From Candidatus Acetothermia bacterium (GTDB lineage Bacteria > Bipolaricaulota > Bipolaricaulia > Bipolaricaulales > Bipolaricaulaceae), in contig JAGDVW010000006.1 in the NCBI GenBank assembly GCA_023255835.1, positions 4,116-13,475 of the forward strand: a DNA stretch of 9,360 nt, written 5' to 3'. Shown here in pieces: positions 7,384-9,360 of the stretch. The position numbers and the translations under genes were made by a program. Below the pieces are notes generated by a model, which was not told the origin of the DNA, did not search any database, and saw only the letters and a list, made by a program, of their open reading frames with translations. Position 1 is the stretch's first letter, and each line of letters opens with the position of its first letter.

Positions 7384-8216
7384 CAACCGGTCACCCCCGT
7401 GGACAACAATTTCCCGATTTCCGCAGGGATCTCCCGCACGCCCAAAGCCCAGGCCAGGGCCTCGCCCACGTAAAAAACGGGGATCCTCGGGGCCCCCAAG
7501 GGGCGTCGCTCCTCCAAATTGAACTTGCAGAGGGGGCAGGCGGTGAGGAGGGCTTGGGCCCCGGCCAGGCCTGCCGAGCGCAGGATCTCCCCCACCCGCT
7601 CCCGCACGATATCCGGCCTCGGCACCGTGAGGTAAGCCCCGCAGCACTCCACCCGCTCGGGGAAGAGGACGGGCTCCGCCCCCAGGGTGGAAACGAGGCG
7701 CTCCAGGATTTCTGGCCGGTCCGGATGATCCACGGCCACCTCCTTGGGGCGAAGGAGGGTGCAGCCGTAATAAGCCGCCAAGCGCAAGCCATGAAGGGGG
7801 CGGACCACGGCCCTGGCGAGCTTTTCCACACCGATTTCCTCAAGGAACTGTACGAGGTGCACCACCTCCACCCCACCGCGGTAATCCGGCTCGTCGTCCA
7901 TGAAGGCGTTGATCCGCCGGAGACTCTCGGGGTCCTCCACGAAGCGGGCGGAGCGGCGCAGGGTGTTGTAGCACATGGAGCAGAGCGTGAGAATCTCGTC
8001 CGCACCCTCCTCTTGGGCGCGGATGAGGTTCCGCACCGGCCCCACATGGCGCATGAGCTCGTCTTGGGCCAGGGAGTACACGGTGCCACAGCAATTCCAG
8101 CGCGGAAGCTCCTTCACCTCGTAGCCCAGTTTGGCGAGGGCAGCGAGGCTCGCTTCCTCGTACCCCCTCGCCTGGTCCTTCAGGGCACAACCCGGGAAAT
8201 ACAAAATGCGCTCCAT
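7383..8216 (-). CDS. hdrB: Heterodisulfide reductase subunit B-like protein (two CCG domains)
   Basis: HdrB family, which in methanogens carries two noncubane [4Fe-4S] clusters and reduces CoM-S-S-CoB. 277 residues, usual length. Both CCG motifs are complete: Cys10, Cys42-Cys43, Cys79 and Cys82 (31 then 35 residues between); and Cys152, Cys191-Cys192, Cys227 and Cys230 (38 then 34). This means both clusters can form. The ATG at 8216 is preceded by GTGAGGG and lies 7 bases after hdrC; the stop shares one base with frdB. Hydrogenase and HdrC genes upstream and fumarate reductase genes downstream suggest that it relays electrons between an Hdr/Mvh complex and fumarate reductase, or uses an unidentified disulfide. 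The true partner is inference. Related CCG proteins (GlpC, lactate oxidation LutA/LldE) are less likely, as the paired HdrC is adjacent. Confidence 0.92.
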   Translation of the reverse strand: MERILYFPGCALKDQARGYEEASLAALAKLGYEVKELPRWNCCGTVYSLAQDELMRHVGPVRNLIRAQEEGADEILTLCSMCYNTLRRSARFVEDPESLRRINAFMDDEPDYRGGVEVVHLVQFLEEIGVEKLARAVVRPLHGLRLAAYYGCTLLRPKEVAVDHPDRPEILERLVSTLGAEPVLFPERVECCGAYLTVPRPDIVRERVGEILRSAGLAGAQALLTACPLCKFNLEERRPLGAPRIPVFYVGEALAWALGVREIPAEIGKLLSTGVTG

Positions 8217-8223
8217 CGCGCCC

Positions 8224-8619
8224 TCACGGCGTCACTTTTCGGTACGCTCCCACCAGGGCGATTTGAGGGTATTCGCGATCGAGGTGGAACTGCACCGGGC
8301 TCAGGCCCTGGCGCAGGGCCATCTGGCGCAGGGCCTCCATGATCCTGGCGATGTCCACGCCCTTGGGGCAACGCACAGTACAGGCCAAACACGAAGCGCA
8401 CACCCAGGGCGCTTTGGCCTGCAAAACCGCCTCATCCCCCAGTTGCAAAAGACGGATCACCTGGTTGGGGAGGAGGTCCATGTGTTCGGCGAAAAGGCAT
8501 CCAGCCGCACATTTCCCGCATTGGTAGCAAGCATATGGGTTTTGTCCAGAAAGTTCTTCCACTTTCCTCACAAAGGGCGCTTCCAAACGCGCGCGGGAAA
8601 GGCTCAGTTCGCCAGCCAT
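8224..8619 (-). CDS. hdrC: Heterodisulfide reductase subunit C-like protein (2x[4Fe-4S])
   Basis: Iron-sulfur subunit that links HdrA flavin chemistry to HdrB. 131 residues, slightly compact for HdrC. Two ferredoxin motifs: Cys31/34/37/41 (CYQCGKCAAGC) and Cys74/77/80/84 (CASCLACTVRCP), in a helical ferredoxin fold with the NPYACYQCGKC segment typical of HdrC. No membrane segment is present, so it is cytoplasmic, unlike HdrE/DsrM-type systems. The frame is open upstream, but the ATG at 8619 is chosen: GAGGTGG lies about 8 bases before it and family similarity begins there. It overlaps the maturation protease by 16 bases and precedes hdrB by 7. HdrA, needed for a complete complex, is not in the window and may lie beyond the right edge. 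Confidence 0.92.
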   Translation of the reverse strand: MAGELSLSRARLEAPFVRKVEELSGQNPYACYQCGKCAAGCLFAEHMDLLPNQVIRLLQLGDEAVLQAKAPWVCASCLACTVRCPKGVDIARIMEALRQMALRQGLSPVQFHLDREYPQIALVGAYRKVTP

Positions 8620-9062
8620 TTTTCCACCACCTCTTTCGCCCTGGGCACGGCCGCCGCGACCTCGGGCGACAATCCCCGCCGGAAAGGAAGGTCCCGGGGA
8701 ACCCCTATGGCCAGGACCCACACCTCGGGGACGGACATCCCCGCCCTTTTCCAAATCTCGAGGGCCTCGGCCAAGCCGAGGCCGTGGAGATAACCTCCCC
8801 CGCCTTCTCCCCCGAGCCTGAACAGGGCCACCTCTCCCGGAGCGCGGGAGGGATCGGCGTCGATCACGAGGGCCCTTTCGTAGCCGAGGAGGCTCAAGGC
8901 CAAATCCATCCCACCTTTCACGCTGGAGAAGATCTCCACCCCCTCCCGCGGAGGGAGGGTGGCGACGACGTGGTGGGCCACGCCGTCGTCGGCGCGATCG
9001 GGGTTGCCCAGGGCCACCACGGCCCTAGCCTTCGACCCTACGCAACAGTTTCCCTTCAGCAT
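8604..9062 (-). CDS. [NiFe]-hydrogenase C-terminal maturation endopeptidase (HyaD/HycI family)
   Basis: Clips the C-terminal tail of the hydrogenase large subunit after nickel insertion. 152 residues, usual length. Seen: LGNPDRADDGVA at 18-29 with Asp26 as nickel-contact candidate, VIDAD at 66-70 with Asp68, and HGLGL at 93-97 with His93; these match the three Ni-contact positions of the family. The usual DDGxG reads DDGVA here. The ATG at 9062 is chosen because of GGAG 7 bases upstream; it adds a 13-residue leader with two adjacent cysteines. A GTG at 9020 starting just before VALGNP is the alternative. With the ATG start, the gene overlaps the large subunit by 38 bases. The next gene, hdrC, overlaps it by 16. 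The obvious substrate is the large subunit encoded immediately upstream. Confidence 0.9.
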   Translation of the reverse strand: MLKGNCCVGSKARAVVALGNPDRADDGVAHHVVATLPPREGVEIFSSVKGGMDLALSLLGYERALVIDADPSRAPGEVALFRLGGEGGGGYLHGLGLAEALEIWKRAGMSVPEVWVLAIGVPRDLPFRRGLSPEVAAAVPRAKEVVEKWLAN

Positions 9063-9360
9063 CGTAAATCTCCACCGCCACCGGTAACCGGCCGGGGAGG
9101 AAATGGGTGGCACAGGCCAAACAGGGATCATAGGCCCGGAAGGCCATCTCCACCCGGTTCAGGAGGTGCTCGTCCGGCATCCCCCGTTCCACCACGGCTG
9201 CAGCCATCTGCTTCACGGAAAGCCCGATCCCCGGGGCGTTGTGGGTGGTGGCCACGATCAGGTTCGCATACTCCACCAATCCCTGGGGATCGAGCTTATA
9301 GTGGTGGAAGAGGGTGCCGCGGGCGGCCTCGATCACCCCCACCCCTTCCCCGGGAGCCCC
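9025..9360 (-). CDS. mvhA: [NiFe]-hydrogenase large subunit, C-terminal fragment (Mvh-type by context)
   Basis: Catalytic subunit carrying the Ni-Fe site that oxidises or produces H2. Only the last 111 residues are in the window; the frame is open to base 9360, so the start lies beyond the right edge. Seen: GEGVGVIEAARGTLFHHY near the beginning (visible residues 4-21) and the C-terminal nickel motif DPCLACATH at 78-86 (Cys80 and Cys83 as Ni-Fe ligands), followed by a 25-residue tail. The tail is the part removed by the maturation protease, whose gene starts inside it. Most hydrogenases have EAPRG at the first motif; here it is EAARG. Adjacent hdrC and hdrB suggest group 3c (MvhADG/Hdr-linked); the fragment alone does not prove the group. 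A GTG inside the GEGVGV motif is an internal valine, not a start. Confidence 0.93.
   Translation of the reverse strand, partial: GAPGEGVGVIEAARGTLFHHYKLDPQGLVEYANLIVATTHNAPGIGLSVKQMAAAVVERGMPDEHLLNRVEMAFRAYDPCLACATHFLPGRLPVAVEIYDAEGKLLRRVEG
9069..9076 (-). promoter_or_regulatory. Ribosome binding site of the hydrogenase maturation protease, inside the large-subunit gene
   Basis: GGTGGAGA on the minus strand, with GGAG 7 bases before the ATG at 9062. It supports the overlapping ATG start over the later GTG and lies within codons for the removable tail of the hydrogenase. Confidence 0.6.

Noticed and set aside
7384..7647. Long N-terminal extension of the fumarate reductase iron-sulfur subunit
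   Set aside because: It is the out-of-frame shadow of hdrB, Gly/Pro/Arg-rich; the ATG at 7383 gives a normal-length protein coupled through TGATG.
9063..9131. Longer form of the maturation protease starting at 9131
   Set aside because: The extra residues have no family similarity and would deepen the overlap with the hydrogenase; the ATG at 9062 has the better ribosome site.
1..9360. CRISPR arrays, tRNA genes, insertion sequences, riboswitches, attachment sites
   Set aside because: The window is covered by coding sequence with gaps of at most 29 bases; no repeated units, inverted terminal repeats or structured leaders were seen on reading.

Overview
The window is a gene-dense, GC-rich stretch in which every supported gene lies on the minus strand. 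Twelve coding regions cover it almost without a break: the longest gap is 29 bases and seven junctions overlap or abut directly. I see no tRNA, rRNA, mobile element, repeat array, promoter or convincing terminator. It reads as the interior of one long operon running from high to low coordinates; the first and last genes run off the window.

The gene content points to a strict anaerobe that handles H2 and ferredoxin. Strong GGAGG-type ribosome sites, consistent ATG starts and the type of fumarate reductase suggest a bacterium, probably thermophilic. The phylum cannot be fixed from this window; anaerobic Firmicutes, Chloroflexi or a candidate phylum such as Bipolaricaulota are guesses only.

Layout in transcription order. 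(1) Hydrogen and electron-transfer part: the C-terminal end of a [NiFe]-hydrogenase large subunit (9025-9360), its C-terminal maturation endopeptidase (8604-9062), HdrC (8224-8619) and HdrB (7383-8216). (2) Fumarate reductase part: an iron-sulfur subunit (6676-7383) and a flavoprotein subunit (5011-6666), with no membrane anchor gene. (3) 2-oxoacid:ferredoxin oxidoreductase of the 2-oxoglutarate type: KorD (4751-5014), KorA (3607-4761), KorB (2753-3616), without a gamma subunit. (4) Two-subunit class I fumarase: alpha (1898-2752) and beta (1281-1868). (5) Malic enzyme (2-1270), its last residues beyond the left edge.

Together the enzymes span most of the C4 arm of the reductive TCA cycle: pyruvate + CO2 to malate, fumarate, succinate and, after CoA activation by an enzyme not seen here, 2-oxoglutarate. 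The distinctive point is the joining of Mvh-type hydrogenase and HdrBC genes to a soluble fumarate reductase. The inferred system is a cytoplasmic H2:fumarate oxidoreductase that may use HdrA-based flavin bifurcation (HdrA not in the window) to make the reduced ferredoxin KorDAB needs. The same set could run oxidatively, from 2-oxoglutarate towards pyruvate with H2 release.
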